Of a stretch of 59,969 nt of DNA, positions 36,288 through 45,706 are shown one piece after another. Both the position numbers and the translations under genes were made by a program. The DNA is from Lachnospiraceae bacterium (GTDB lineage: Bacteria > Bacillota > Clostridia > Lachnospirales > Lachnospiraceae). The notes beneath the pieces were generated by a model. It was not told where the DNA came from. It made no database searches and saw only the letters and a list, made by a program, of their open reading frames with translations. Numbering within the stretch: the stretch's first letter is position 1; each line of letters begins with the position of its first letter. The DNA lies in NCBI GenBank assembly GCA_017450485.1, contig JAFSTN010000048.1, forward strand, positions 1-59,969, in the 5' to 3' direction.

Positions 36288-37171
36288 TAATACTGCAGAT
36301 GAGTGGCGGACTGGGGAATCAGATGTTCCAGTACGCTTTGTATTTAAAACTGAAAAAACTTGGCAGAGAAGTCAAGTTTGATGACGAGACCAGTTATGAG
36401 CTTGATAATGCCAGACCCATCCAGCTGGCCGTATTCGGGATAACGTATCCACGCGCTACCAGACAGGAAGTCACGGATATGAGAGATTCGTCTCCGCTCT
36501 GGCGTGACCGGATCAGACGCAAGCTTCACGGCCGTAATCTGAAACAATATACGGAAGAACATTATTCTTATGATGAGCATGTATTCGAACTGGATGATAC
36601 TTATCTGAGAGGATATTTTCAGACAGAGAAGTATTTCTTCGATATAAAAGACGAAATATATGATCTGTATAAGCTCAGACAGGATCTGATCACCGCGGAG
36701 ACACGCAGTCTGGAGGAGGAGATCGCATCGCACCCGCAGACTGTGAGTATACATATCCGCCGCGGTGATTATATGACCATAGAAGGCGGAGAGATATTTG
36801 CCGACATCTGTACCGATCAATACTATGATGCGGCTATGCAGTACATGTTGGAAAAGTACCCCGATGCCGTTTTTTACCTTTTTACCAATGATCCGTCATG
36901 GGCTGAGTTTTTTTGCAATACACATTCGGATCTCAATATCCGGGCGATCAAGGGCAATACCGAATATTTCGGCTACCTGGATATGCATCTGATGAGCTGT
37001 TGCAGACACCATATAATAGCAAACAGCTCGTTCTCATGGTGGGGAGCATGGCTGGGTAGAGACCGGGATGGCATTATCATAGCCCCTGAGCCCTGGTTTA
37101 ACAATGATCATTGCCGGGATATCCACACCGACAGGATGCTCCGGATGGATCCTGAAGGGAAACTGTTATGA
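36284..37171 (+). CDS. GT11-family (alpha-1,2-fucosyltransferase-like) glycosyltransferase
   Basis: 295 residues, the usual GT11 length. It starts with MSGGLGNQMFQYALYLKL, has the donor-binding HIRRGDYM motif and ends with SSFSWWGAWL. The family normally uses GDP-L-fucose; no gmd or fcl gene is in the window, so another donor is possible. Overlaps asnB by four bases. Confidence 0.9.
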   Translation: MIILQMSGGLGNQMFQYALYLKLKKLGREVKFDDETSYELDNARPIQLAVFGITYPRATRQEVTDMRDSSPLWRDRIRRKLHGRNLKQYTEEHYSYDEHVFELDDTYLRGYFQTEKYFFDIKDEIYDLYKLRQDLITAETRSLEEEIASHPQTVSIHIRRGDYMTIEGGEIFADICTDQYYDAAMQYMLEKYPDAVFYLFTNDPSWAEFFCNTHSDLNIRAIKGNTEYFGYLDMHLMSCCRHHIIANSSFSWWGAWLGRDRDGIIIAPEPWFNNDHCRDIHTDRMLRMDPEGKLL

Positions 37172-37187
37172 TAGAGGACGTGATCCG

Positions 37188-38600
37188 ATGAACCAGAAAA
37201 ACAGGATAATAGAAAGATACGGAATATGGCTTGCAGATATGGTCTGTATTCTGGTCATATTCATATCTTCCACATATATTAGGTTCGGTAATTTCAGGGA
37301 TATGGGTGATAAGTACTCCCACTTCGCTGTATGTATAGCTTTTGTGCTGTTCTGCACCATGTACAACTTCTTTGCCGACTGGAATTCCAACTTTATGCGC
37401 CGTGGCCTGTGGCAGGAGTTCGTGGCGGTTGCGAAGTACAACATAACCATGGTTCTCGTAGTTGGTATGTTCATGTATTTCATGCAGTGGTCAGGTTATT
37501 TCTCGCGAGCCGTCATGATCTACTTCATTTTCGGCAACCAGATGCTGACCTGGATCACACGTATCATTCTTAAACGAATGCTGTACATATACTACCGCTC
37601 GGATTCCAGCGCGATCAGACTGCTGGTAATAGCCGATTCCGAGAATATCGCGCGTACCATTGAAGCATTGCGTGAGAAACTGGGCATACATGTCAAAATA
37701 GTTGCCGCAGTATGCCTGGACGAGGATATGCAGGGGGAGGAGATACGCGGTATCCCGATCGTGGCCAACAGGGACAATCTGAATGATGTTGTCAGACAGA
37801 TGGCAGTAGACGAGATGTTCCTGACCATACCGCACAGCCCCATGTCGGATCTCGAGCAGATCATCAGGGATTTCGATGAAATGGGCATAGTGGTACATCG
37901 AAAACTCGAAGCTGATGTATATGCCAGAAATCGAAGTTATATTCAGCGTTTCGGCGGATATACCGTCATCACCTGCGGACATATGAATTACAGCTATAAG
38001 AGGCTGCTTCTCAAGCGGGCCACCGATATTGTCGGGGGCTTGGTAGGTACGCTTTTTACGGTGATATTGACCATTTTTATAGCTCCGGCCATCAAGATAG
38101 ATTCACGGGGGCCGGTATTCTTCAGTCAGACCAGAGTCGGCCGTAACGGGCGCAGATTCAAGATATATAAGTACCGTTCGATGTATCAGGATGCTGAGGC
38201 ACGTAAGAATGAACTGATGGATAAGAATGAGGTCGACGGACTGATGTTCAAGATGGAAGATGACCCCAGGATCACTCGCGTGGGCAAATTCCTACGCAAG
38301 ACAAGTCTGGATGAGTTCCCTCAATTTCTGAATGTTCTGAGGGGAGATATGTCTCTGGTCGGTACACGTCCCCCCACAGAGGATGAATTTGAGAAATACA
38401 ATACCTATTACCGTCGCCGTCTGTCGATGACACCCGGACTGACCGGCCTGTGGCAGGTGAGCGGGCGCAGCGATATTACGGATTTCGATGAAGTGGTCAA
38501 GCTGGATCTTGAATATATAGACAACTGGAGTATAGGTTTGGATCTCAGACTTCTGGCTAAGACCGTGGTTGTAGTGCTTTTCAGACGCGGGTCGAAATAG
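37188..38600 (+). CDS. Polyprenyl glycosylphosphotransferase (WbaP/CpsE-like sugar transferase)
   Basis: About 470 residues. Four N-terminal helices (about 10-130), a CoA-binding-like Rossmann domain, a fifth hydrophobic segment and the catalytic core: FFSQTRVGRNGRRFKIYKYRS, the SLDEFPQFLNVL pair, GTRPPT and TPGLTGLWQVSGRS. It transfers a hexose-1-phosphate to undecaprenyl phosphate. It is a second initiator besides the PglC-like enzyme at 24782. The ATG at 37188 is chosen because GAGGA lies upstream and the alternative at 37104 is within the GT11 gene. Confidence 0.9.
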   Translation: MNQKNRIIERYGIWLADMVCILVIFISSTYIRFGNFRDMGDKYSHFAVCIAFVLFCTMYNFFADWNSNFMRRGLWQEFVAVAKYNITMVLVVGMFMYFMQWSGYFSRAVMIYFIFGNQMLTWITRIILKRMLYIYYRSDSSAIRLLVIADSENIARTIEALREKLGIHVKIVAAVCLDEDMQGEEIRGIPIVANRDNLNDVVRQMAVDEMFLTIPHSPMSDLEQIIRDFDEMGIVVHRKLEADVYARNRSYIQRFGGYTVITCGHMNYSYKRLLLKRATDIVGGLVGTLFTVILTIFIAPAIKIDSRGPVFFSQTRVGRNGRRFKIYKYRSMYQDAEARKNELMDKNEVDGLMFKMEDDPRITRVGKFLRKTSLDEFPQFLNVLRGDMSLVGTRPPTEDEFEKYNTYYRRRLSMTPGLTGLWQVSGRSDITDFDEVVKLDLEYIDNWSIGLDLRLLAKTVVVVLFRRGSK

Positions 38601-38610
38601 GGGGCATGCG

Positions 38611-39669
38611 GTGAAGGTTTCTGTCATAGTTCCTGTATACAATCTCAGGGAGCATCTGTCCAAATGTCTGGAATCTCTTGCGGCGCAGACTTACTCCGAT
38701 CTGGAAATCATTCTGGTTGATGACGGTTCTGTGGACGGCAGCGGTGATATCTGTGACGAATATGCGCATGATCATGAGGATGCACGGGTAGTGCATAAAA
38801 CAAACGGCGGACTTGTATCCGCCTGGAAGGCCGGGGTTGAAGCCGCGACAGGCACTTATGTCATGTTTGTCGACGGTGATGACTGGATCGATCCCGGGAT
38901 GGTCGAGGCAATGGCTGCTCATGTGACCGGTTCCGAGGGAGAAGTGATATGCAGCGATTATGTGATCGAACGCAGGTTGAAGTCCGGGAACGGATCATCA
39001 TACATAAAAACGAGCGAGTGCGTATATCAGACATTAGCTCCCGGAGAATATGACAGAGCATTTATTGAAGAAAAGATAGTGCCGGATCTTCTCGGTAATG
39101 AAAAGCGCCCTATCCATTTTTCCAGATGCATGAAACTGATCGACATAAAGCTTGTTAAAGATAACATGCGCTATGCCGATGAAGCGGTGAAAATGGGCGA
39201 GGATTCACTTATCATGATCCCGGTATTGTTGGATGCTCAGCGTATATGTGTGCTTGATCATAAAGCATTTTATCATTATGAGCTCGTAGGCAGTTCGATG
39301 ATCCATCGTTATGATCCGGCGTGCTTTGATAATCTTAAGCGGCTTATAAGCGGATTCAAGAAGATCCTGAACGATAAATTCGGGGATTCCGGGGAAAAAT
39401 ACGCGTTGATGCTTCGCAAACTGGATGCGGAGATCGTGGTTATGATGCTGTATGTCCTGAAGAACGAACTCAGGAATCCCGCCGCAGATTATAAGGATCG
39501 CGTGAAGGCTGTCAGTACGAACAAGGATATCGCAGATACGGTCCGAAGAACGGAAGTGACATTTTCCGCTAAACAGAATCGTCTGCTGTATGCATTGCTG
39601 AAGAAGCCGACGCGGTTCCGTATATTTCTGCTCAGGACCCTGATGAATATGAATGATGCCAGGTATTGA
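38611..39669 (+). CDS. GT2-family glycosyltransferase
   Basis: 352 residues with GT-A landmarks: VSVIVPVYNLREHLSKCLESL, VDDGSVDGSGDICDEYA and MFVDGDDWIDPGM (metal-binding DGD). Read from a GTG behind AGGGGG. The C-terminal ~150 residues are helical and probably define acceptor choice. Similar in plan to the next gene. Confidence 0.9.
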   Translation: MKVSVIVPVYNLREHLSKCLESLAAQTYSDLEIILVDDGSVDGSGDICDEYAHDHEDARVVHKTNGGLVSAWKAGVEAATGTYVMFVDGDDWIDPGMVEAMAAHVTGSEGEVICSDYVIERRLKSGNGSSYIKTSECVYQTLAPGEYDRAFIEEKIVPDLLGNEKRPIHFSRCMKLIDIKLVKDNMRYADEAVKMGEDSLIMIPVLLDAQRICVLDHKAFYHYELVGSSMIHRYDPACFDNLKRLISGFKKILNDKFGDSGEKYALMLRKLDAEIVVMMLYVLKNELRNPAADYKDRVKAVSTNKDIADTVRRTEVTFSAKQNRLLYALLKKPTRFRIFLLRTLMNMNDARY

Positions 39670-39670
39670 T

Positions 39671-40753
39671 ATGAACATACCCATAATAACAGTTATAGTA
39701 CCGGTTTATAACGAAGAAAACTTTATAGACAGATGTATGGATTCTCTTCAGTCCCAGACACATAAGAGATTGCAGATCATATTGATCGACGGAGGCTCCA
39801 CGGATGGCAGCGGAGCGCTTTGCGACAAATGGGGATCGAGATGGAATATGGGTCCCGATTCCAATATGGGTATCGTTGAGGTGATCCATACATCGAATAA
39901 GGGAGTTTCCGCTTCAAGAAATCTGGGGCTTTCGCATGCATCAGGTGATTATATATTCTTTCTGGACGGGGATGACTGGATTGAGCCGGATGCTCTATCC
40001 CGATTACTTGATCTGATGAAGCAGACCGGAACAGATCTGGCATGCTGCGGATATGTGAGCAGATACCCGGACGGAACGGCTGTATCCGATACGGAAGCTG
40101 ACGGGGGCTCTCTCTCCGGCGGTGAGTCCGTCGCCGCCGTTGTATCCGGTGATACGCCTGCCGTTACTGAAGAGCATGTGTCCATGTCTTCTCGTGAGTT
40201 CATGGAAAAACGGCTCCTGCACGGTGATGCCCATGTTTGGGGTAAGCTGTTTAAACGTGAGCTGATCGGAGATCAGAAATTCAGACGGGAGCTGACCATC
40301 GGCGAAGATATGGTCTTTTTGCTGGAGTATGTTCGTAAGTGCAATACGGTAGTCCATACACCCTATCGGGGCTACGATTATTACCGCAATCCGCACGGAG
40401 CGATGGAGAGAGCTTTTACGGATTCCGCCATGGATCAGGTTAAGTGCTGGGATGAGGTCCGACTGCTACTGGCACATACGGATGAATCTCTTGCCGACGG
40501 TGCGGATCTGAGGGCAAATATGCTTATAGCCGTCATGCTCACGGCCTCCCGTATGGCTCTGCTTGATAAGGATGTTCTGAAGGAAGAGAAATACACCGAA
40601 TTCATTCGGGTGCTGCGCGGCAAGATCAAAGAATATAAGAACAGACAGGCGATGAAGAAACTGGATCGAGGCTATCGTCTGAAAGTACGCCTGTTCAGAA
40701 CGGCTCCGGGATTGTATATGTCCCTCTATCATAAACATAAGAATCGTAAATGA
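39671..40753 (+). CDS. GT2-family glycosyltransferase
   Basis: 360 residues: TVIVPVYNEENFIDRCMDSL, DGGSTDGSGALCD, FFLDGDDWIEPDAL. A Gly/Ser/Val-rich insertion (about 135-175; GGSLSGGESVAAVVSGDTP) interrupts the region after the DxD motif and is absent from the neighbouring GT2. The ATG at 39671 begins one base after the upstream stop; an in-frame ATG at 39653 lies within that gene. Confidence 0.88.
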   Translation: MNIPIITVIVPVYNEENFIDRCMDSLQSQTHKRLQIILIDGGSTDGSGALCDKWGSRWNMGPDSNMGIVEVIHTSNKGVSASRNLGLSHASGDYIFFLDGDDWIEPDALSRLLDLMKQTGTDLACCGYVSRYPDGTAVSDTEADGGSLSGGESVAAVVSGDTPAVTEEHVSMSSREFMEKRLLHGDAHVWGKLFKRELIGDQKFRRELTIGEDMVFLLEYVRKCNTVVHTPYRGYDYYRNPHGAMERAFTDSAMDQVKCWDEVRLLLAHTDESLADGADLRANMLIAVMLTASRMALLDKDVLKEEKYTEFIRVLRGKIKEYKNRQAMKKLDRGYRLKVRLFRTAPGLYMSLYHKHKNRK

Positions 40754-41946
40754 CGGATTCATCAAGCGTATCAAAAGAATATCTGATGTATATGCATGCA
40801 GGCAGCGCAAATCACGGCTGTGAGGCTATAGTGCGCAGTCTGACCGGCATTCTGGGCGGCAGACCGACTGTCATCAGCAATAATCCGGATGAAGATGAGA
40901 GCGTTGATCTGGGCAGAATATGCGATGTGATCCCCGTCAGGCGTTATGAGGACAGCATGATGCTCAAGGCCCGGTTCTATGCCCACCGCAGGCTGACGGG
41001 GCGTGCCGATGCACAAATGGGATATGCATACAGACATGCCGCTCCGTTTGACAGATACCGAATGGCCCTGTCCATAGGCGGAGATAATTATTGCTATGAT
41101 GATGCGCTGGTAAATCTGCGCGGAGCAAATCAGCTTTTTGCAAAGTACGGTATCCCGACGTCTCTGGTGGGATGCTCTGTGGAGCCGGCATTGATGAAAC
41201 GTCCGGATGTGGTTGAAGATCTGTCGTTATACAGCTGTATCATAGCCCGTGAAACTGATTCATACCGTGCCCTCAGGGAGGGGCTTCCTGCGAAATGCTC
41301 CGATCATGTATATCTGCTTCCCGATCCTGCTTTTGCACTGAATAAACGTGAATGTAAGCTGCCGGATGGCTTCAGGGAGGGGCATACTGTTGGTATCAAT
41401 ATCTCTCCCATGATACTGAACTATGAGTCACCCGACGCTCCGGGCATCATCATCGACAATTATAAACACCTGATAGAAACCATACTGAGTGAAACCTGCG
41501 ATGTGATCATGCTGATCCCTCATGTGGTAACGAGATATTCGGATGATCGCGTGCCGGTACGTGCACTTTATGATATGTATGCGGATACGGGACGCGTGAT
41601 CATTGCGCCGGATTCGACCGCCGAGGAACTCAAATATATGATAAGCAGATGCAGGCTGCTGATAGCAGCCCGTACACATGCGTCGATAGCCGCATATTCC
41701 ACGTATGTACCGACGCTCGTGGTCGGCTATTCGGTAAAGGCGATGGGGATCGCAAATGATCTATTCGGTTCATATGAAGGCTATGTATGTCCGGTACAGG
41801 ATCTGCACGTAAAGTCGGATCTGACGGATGCATATATGGATCTGGAAGCCCATGCGGATGAGCAGAGGGACATCCTGAAGGAACGTATACCGGAATGGAT
41901 AAAACGTACATCCGGGATCGCGGATATTTTGAAAAATGAATTATAA
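40750..41946 (+). CDS. Polysaccharide pyruvyl transferase family protein
   Basis: 398 residues. The N-terminal HAGSANHGCEAIVRSL and the C-terminal RLLIAARTHASIAAYSTYVPTL with its catalytic-region RTH motif are typical of the family, which transfers pyruvate ketal groups from phosphoenolpyruvate to sugars, adding negative charge. Overlaps the preceding gene by ATGA. Some members act in other glycosyl reactions, so the donor is not certain. Confidence 0.85.
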   Translation: MTDSSSVSKEYLMYMHAGSANHGCEAIVRSLTGILGGRPTVISNNPDEDESVDLGRICDVIPVRRYEDSMMLKARFYAHRRLTGRADAQMGYAYRHAAPFDRYRMALSIGGDNYCYDDALVNLRGANQLFAKYGIPTSLVGCSVEPALMKRPDVVEDLSLYSCIIARETDSYRALREGLPAKCSDHVYLLPDPAFALNKRECKLPDGFREGHTVGINISPMILNYESPDAPGIIIDNYKHLIETILSETCDVIMLIPHVVTRYSDDRVPVRALYDMYADTGRVIIAPDSTAEELKYMISRCRLLIAARTHASIAAYSTYVPTLVVGYSVKAMGIANDLFGSYEGYVCPVQDLHVKSDLTDAYMDLEAHADEQRDILKERIPEWIKRTSGIADILKNEL

Positions 41947-43048
41947 AAGAGCACTTACTGAAGAAGCCGTCAGGCTTCTGGATATATCGGACAGGCCGGA
42001 CCTGTATCACAGCCTGAGGCGTTGGGCCAGAGAGCATATCAGGCACGAGACCGTTGCACCTATCGACACCGTCAACTGGCCGAAGGGCAGTCTGATGTGC
42101 GGACTTATGCATATGGCAGGCCGGCTTCAGAGTGCGGATACCTCTGCGGACAGAGCGGTGGCCATACTGGCGATGGCATCGGTTCAGAATTATCTGGACA
42201 GGTGGATTGGGCAGGAAGCTCCGTTGTATACCGTGGATGATGTGCTTGCGGCACAGGCTTTGCTCGGTCTGGCGGAAACATACAAAACCGAAGGCCCCGA
42301 TCTGTACATGCATTATATGAAGGTCGCCGGAGGTGTGATGAGATTTCTGTATGAGCACGATACCGATGCCGAGGGCGTTCTTCCTTACAGGCCTGCGCAC
42401 AAGACGGGAGAGGTTTTTGCAGACAGCTGCGGAATGGTTCTGCCTTTTGCCGTCAGATACGGGCTAATGAAGCAGGATGACGATGCGATCGAGCTTGGGT
42501 TGAGACAGATATCAGGCGTTATGCAACATATGATCGATCCCGGAACCGGTCTTCCATGGCACGTATATACCCTGGATGAGACAGGTGAGGTCCATCATAG
42601 AGGGACTCCGGGCTGGGGGCGTGCACTGGGGTGGATCATGTATGGCCTGGGTGGCGCCGTGGAAGCATTTGATCTGTATCCGCCGGAAACTCCGGCAGCC
42701 ATTATGGCGAAGAAAGCTGTCACCGCTCATCTGGAGAAAATGTCGGAGACAGCTGTCAGGTACAGGCGCAGGGACGGACTGTTTGGTTCAGTGACAGGCG
42801 ATGAATCTTCACCGGCTGATACTTCGGCATCTGCCATGATCATATACGGTCTCAAACAGAGAGACTTCAATGCTGACAGGGGAGTACGCAGACCTGACGG
42901 TGAGGGTTATATAGAACCCATTTTGCCCTATATATCTTCCTCAGGTGAAGTAAGACAGGCTCAGGGCGAGTGCATGGATGTAGGAGTATATTCGGATGTA
43001 TATGCTTCATATCCCTGGTCGGTTGGTATGACGATGATGCTGATATGA
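41936..43048 (+). CDS. GH88/GH105-like unsaturated glucuronyl hydrolase
   Basis: 370 residues in an (alpha/alpha)6 barrel pattern with the family motifs FADSCGMVLPFAVRYG (candidate catalytic Asp), RGTPGWGRALGWIMYGL and ADTSASAMIIYGL. Members remove unsaturated uronic acids from lyase products. No signal peptide is seen, so it acts in the cytoplasm. It overlaps the pyruvyl transferase gene by 11 bases. A catabolic enzyme in the middle of a biosynthetic run is unusual; recycling of the locus's own glycan is one explanation. Confidence 0.82.
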   Translation: MNYKRALTEEAVRLLDISDRPDLYHSLRRWAREHIRHETVAPIDTVNWPKGSLMCGLMHMAGRLQSADTSADRAVAILAMASVQNYLDRWIGQEAPLYTVDDVLAAQALLGLAETYKTEGPDLYMHYMKVAGGVMRFLYEHDTDAEGVLPYRPAHKTGEVFADSCGMVLPFAVRYGLMKQDDDAIELGLRQISGVMQHMIDPGTGLPWHVYTLDETGEVHHRGTPGWGRALGWIMYGLGGAVEAFDLYPPETPAAIMAKKAVTAHLEKMSETAVRYRRRDGLFGSVTGDESSPADTSASAMIIYGLKQRDFNADRGVRRPDGEGYIEPILPYISSSGEVRQAQGECMDVGVYSDVYASYPWSVGMTMMLI

Positions 43049-43101
43049 TGTGAATCGAGCTGATGAAAAGCTGATCTGATGAAAGAGTTGATCTGTCGAA
43101 A

Positions 43102-44064
43102 ATGGTAATTATCAGGATTGTGGGCGGTCTGGGAAATCAGATGCAGCAATACGCCCTTTCTCGAAAGTTAATATCGCTGGGCCGTGAGGTCTGCCTGGAT
43201 ATATCCACATACTCAGACGCAGACTACCGCGGGACGGTCAGGTCACTTGAAATCGATCGCTTTCCCGGTGTCCGTTATGATACAGCCACTGAGGAACAGA
43301 TAGCCGCGATCCGCGGTGACGGCAGCCTGATAGGACGCATACGCAACCGTATACTGCCGGCTTGCTCGGGATATGTCCATGAAAAAGGGATGTATATGCC
43401 CGGGATATTTAAGCGGGATAACGTATATCTGGACGGCTACTGGAGTGCCGAGAAATACTATGCTGATATCATGCCGGAGCTTAGGGATATCTATGATTTC
43501 GCCGAAATGCTCGGAAGAGACCCGGTTGACGGAAGTGACACGGAGATGGCCGGCACCGGCTCGGTCGGGGATGCTCACAGCGGACTCAGGGAGATGGCTC
43601 GTTGTATAACCGGAAACGGATATTCATGTTCGGTACATATACGCAGAGGCGATTACCTGACAGCAGAGAACAGTGCTTTTTTCGGTGGTATAGCCACGGA
43701 CGGGTATTATGAGGCTGCTTTCTCATATGTGAAAGAGAGACATCCTGAGGTGAGATTCTTTATTTTTTCCGATGATCCGGGATATGTGAAAGAGAAATAC
43801 GGAGATGATCCGTCGTGCGTGGTCGTTGATGTGAACCACGGCGATGATAACATGTACGACATATATTTGATGAGCCTGTGCACCGCTCATATATGTGCGA
43901 ACTCTTCGTTCAGCTTCTGGGGAGCCAGACTGGATCCGAAGAGGGAGAGTGCATTGTGCATCAGGCCTACCATACATGCCGCATCACAGGTGTTTGATCC
44001 GGAGATCATGCGTGATCTGTGGAAAAACTGGGTATTTATCGATCCGCAGGGGAACCTGCGCTAA
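43102..44064 (+). CDS. Second GT11-family glycosyltransferase
   Basis: 320 residues with the same motifs as the gene at 36284: RIVGGLGNQMQQYALSRKL, HIRRGDYL and SSFSFWGARL, but about 25 residues longer, with an Asp/Gly/Ser-rich insertion near 140-160. It is the last gene of the glycan locus; its 3' end overlaps the convergent gntR gene by 29 bases. Confidence 0.88.
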   Translation: MVIIRIVGGLGNQMQQYALSRKLISLGREVCLDISTYSDADYRGTVRSLEIDRFPGVRYDTATEEQIAAIRGDGSLIGRIRNRILPACSGYVHEKGMYMPGIFKRDNVYLDGYWSAEKYYADIMPELRDIYDFAEMLGRDPVDGSDTEMAGTGSVGDAHSGLREMARCITGNGYSCSVHIRRGDYLTAENSAFFGGIATDGYYEAAFSYVKERHPEVRFFIFSDDPGYVKEKYGDDPSCVVVDVNHGDDNMYDIYLMSLCTAHICANSSFSFWGARLDPKRESALCIRPTIHAASQVFDPEIMRDLWKNWVFIDPQGNLR

Positions 44065-44734
44065 GCGCTATCTGCTTCATGATAGCATCTTCCTGATTAT
44101 CTATATGTATGCCGCAGGCTTCGGCAGCGGCGTCTTCGTCACGGGCCGCTATGGCTTCGTATATGGCGCTGTGCTCGGCGATCAGCTGGCCGTAGATATC
44201 AGAGTCTTTCAGATATTCGAAACGATATCTGTACATCTGTTCCGAGAGATTATTTACCATCTGTTTCAGGCGTCTGTTCCCCGTGGCTTCCAGAATGATA
44301 TCGTGCAGAGCCACATCACAGGCCGCTATGGTTGTAATAGCCTTGTCGGGCGCTTCCGCGGCCTTCTTAAACTCATCACAGGCGGCTCTCAACGCATCGA
44401 GAGCTTCGGGAGTAATGCGTTTGCATGCCAGCTGTGCACAGAGTACATCCATGGCACGCCGGACTTCGAGCACATCTTTGACACTCTCGGCCGATATGCT
44501 GGATACCACTGCGCCTCTGGCGGGACGCAGGGTTACCAGGCCTTCCTGCTCGAGCATGCGTATGGCTTCGCGGACGGGAGTTCGGCTTACACCGAACTGG
44601 TTGGCCAGGTGTATCTCCATAAGTCTTTCGCCGGGGTCGAGCTCACCGGTCAGGATGGCTCTGCGGAGCGTGTTGAACACCACCTCATGAAGTGGGAGAT
44701 ATATGTTCGGATCGAGTTTGAAGTCGTGTTTCAT
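44036..44734 (-). CDS. GntR-family transcriptional regulator (FadR/FCD subgroup)
   Basis: 232 residues. N-terminal winged helix (LGELDPGERL-type wing; FGVSRTPVREAIRMLEQEGL) and a C-terminal FCD effector domain with putative metal ligands (ACDVALHDII, AEHSAIYEAI, GIHIDNQED). The FCD domain usually senses a small organic acid or sugar acid. Start at 44734 behind GGAGG. It is 23 bp downstream of ispE and probably in its operon. The palindrome at 45707 is a likely binding site. Confidence 0.9.
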   Translation of the reverse strand: MKHDFKLDPNIYLPLHEVVFNTLRRAILTGELDPGERLMEIHLANQFGVSRTPVREAIRMLEQEGLVTLRPARGAVVSSISAESVKDVLEVRRAMDVLCAQLACKRITPEALDALRAACDEFKKAAEAPDKAITTIAACDVALHDIILEATGNRRLKQMVNNLSEQMYRYRFEYLKDSDIYGQLIAEHSAIYEAIAARDEDAAAEACGIHIDNQEDAIMKQIALSAGSPADR

Positions 44735-44757
44735 GCGAATCCTCCATAAAATATCTG

Positions 44758-45681
44758 TCACGGAATAATAAATGTTGCATCTGAAGCGTATATATCGGGA
44801 TAGGCGGCATGTACTTTCTCAAGGGCCTGCCTGCAGGACTGTTCATCATCGAATATCCCGTATACTGTGGGACCGGATCCGCTCATCAGGGCGCCCAGAG
44901 CCCCGTTATCCCGCATGAACTGCTCCAGTTCGGGGACTATGGCGTGTTCTTCGCAGGTCACGTCCCTGAGAACGTTACCGAGGCGGGAGGACAGACCTTT
45001 CAGGTCGCCCCTGTCCAGAGCTGCGATCATGCCGTCGATGTCGGGATGTCTGATATCATCGGATGAGTCTATGCGTTTATATACATAGGCGGTGGATACG
45101 TCTATATCGGGTTTGGCGATCAGCAGATGGGCTTTCGGGGGAGCGGTCAGGATCGACAGCTGTTCACCTATACCTTCGGCCAGACGGCTTCCGCCCTGTA
45201 TACAGTACGGTACGTCGGCTCCTATGGTCACGCCGATCTCACACAGCTCCTCGACTGAGCATCCCAGGTCCAGCAGCCTGTTGATCCCGCGAAGCGCGGC
45301 TGCAGCATCGGCGCTTCCTCCGGCCAGACCGGCGGCCATGGGGATACGCTTGGTCAGGTGCATATCCAGACCGGCGCTGTCGGGGGCACCGGGGACCTTG
45401 CCCCTTGCATTGGCATACTCCAGAAGTTTATGTGCGGCTTTGACGATCAGATTGTCATCTCCGCAGCTGAGCTCGGAGACAGCGAGCGTATCGCTGACCA
45501 TATCGCAACTGAGCCCGATGCCGGGTCCGGATGACAGAGCGATCGTCAGATCATCATGAATGCTGATGGTCTCCATGATCATCCTGACGGTATGGTATCC
45601 GTTGGGCAGTCTGCCTGTGATATCCAGCGCCAGATTGATCTTCGCATATGCTGTTTCGGTCAGAATTCTGCTTGCAGTCAT
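44758..45681 (-). CDS. ispE: 4-diphosphocytidyl-2-C-methyl-D-erythritol kinase
   Basis: GHMP kinase of the MEP isoprenoid pathway; it supplies precursors for undecaprenyl phosphate, the lipid carrier of the glycan locus. The 307 residues have an N-terminal AYAKINLALDITGRLPNGYH, the ATP loop PMAAGLAGGSADAAAAL and a C-terminal MSGSGPTVYGIF. The ATG at 45681 is chosen because family members begin just before AYAKINL; longer in-frame starts extend through the promoter. Confidence 0.95.
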   Translation of the reverse strand: MTASRILTETAYAKINLALDITGRLPNGYHTVRMIMETISIHDDLTIALSSGPGIGLSCDMVSDTLAVSELSCGDDNLIVKAAHKLLEYANARGKVPGAPDSAGLDMHLTKRIPMAAGLAGGSADAAAALRGINRLLDLGCSVEELCEIGVTIGADVPYCIQGGSRLAEGIGEQLSILTAPPKAHLLIAKPDIDVSTAYVYKRIDSSDDIRHPDIDGMIAALDRGDLKGLSSRLGNVLRDVTCEEHAIVPELEQFMRDNGALGALMSGSGPTVYGIFDDEQSCRQALEKVHAAYPDIYASDATFIIP

Positions 45682-45706
45682 ATTTGATCTTGTACATGAT
45701 TGTATT

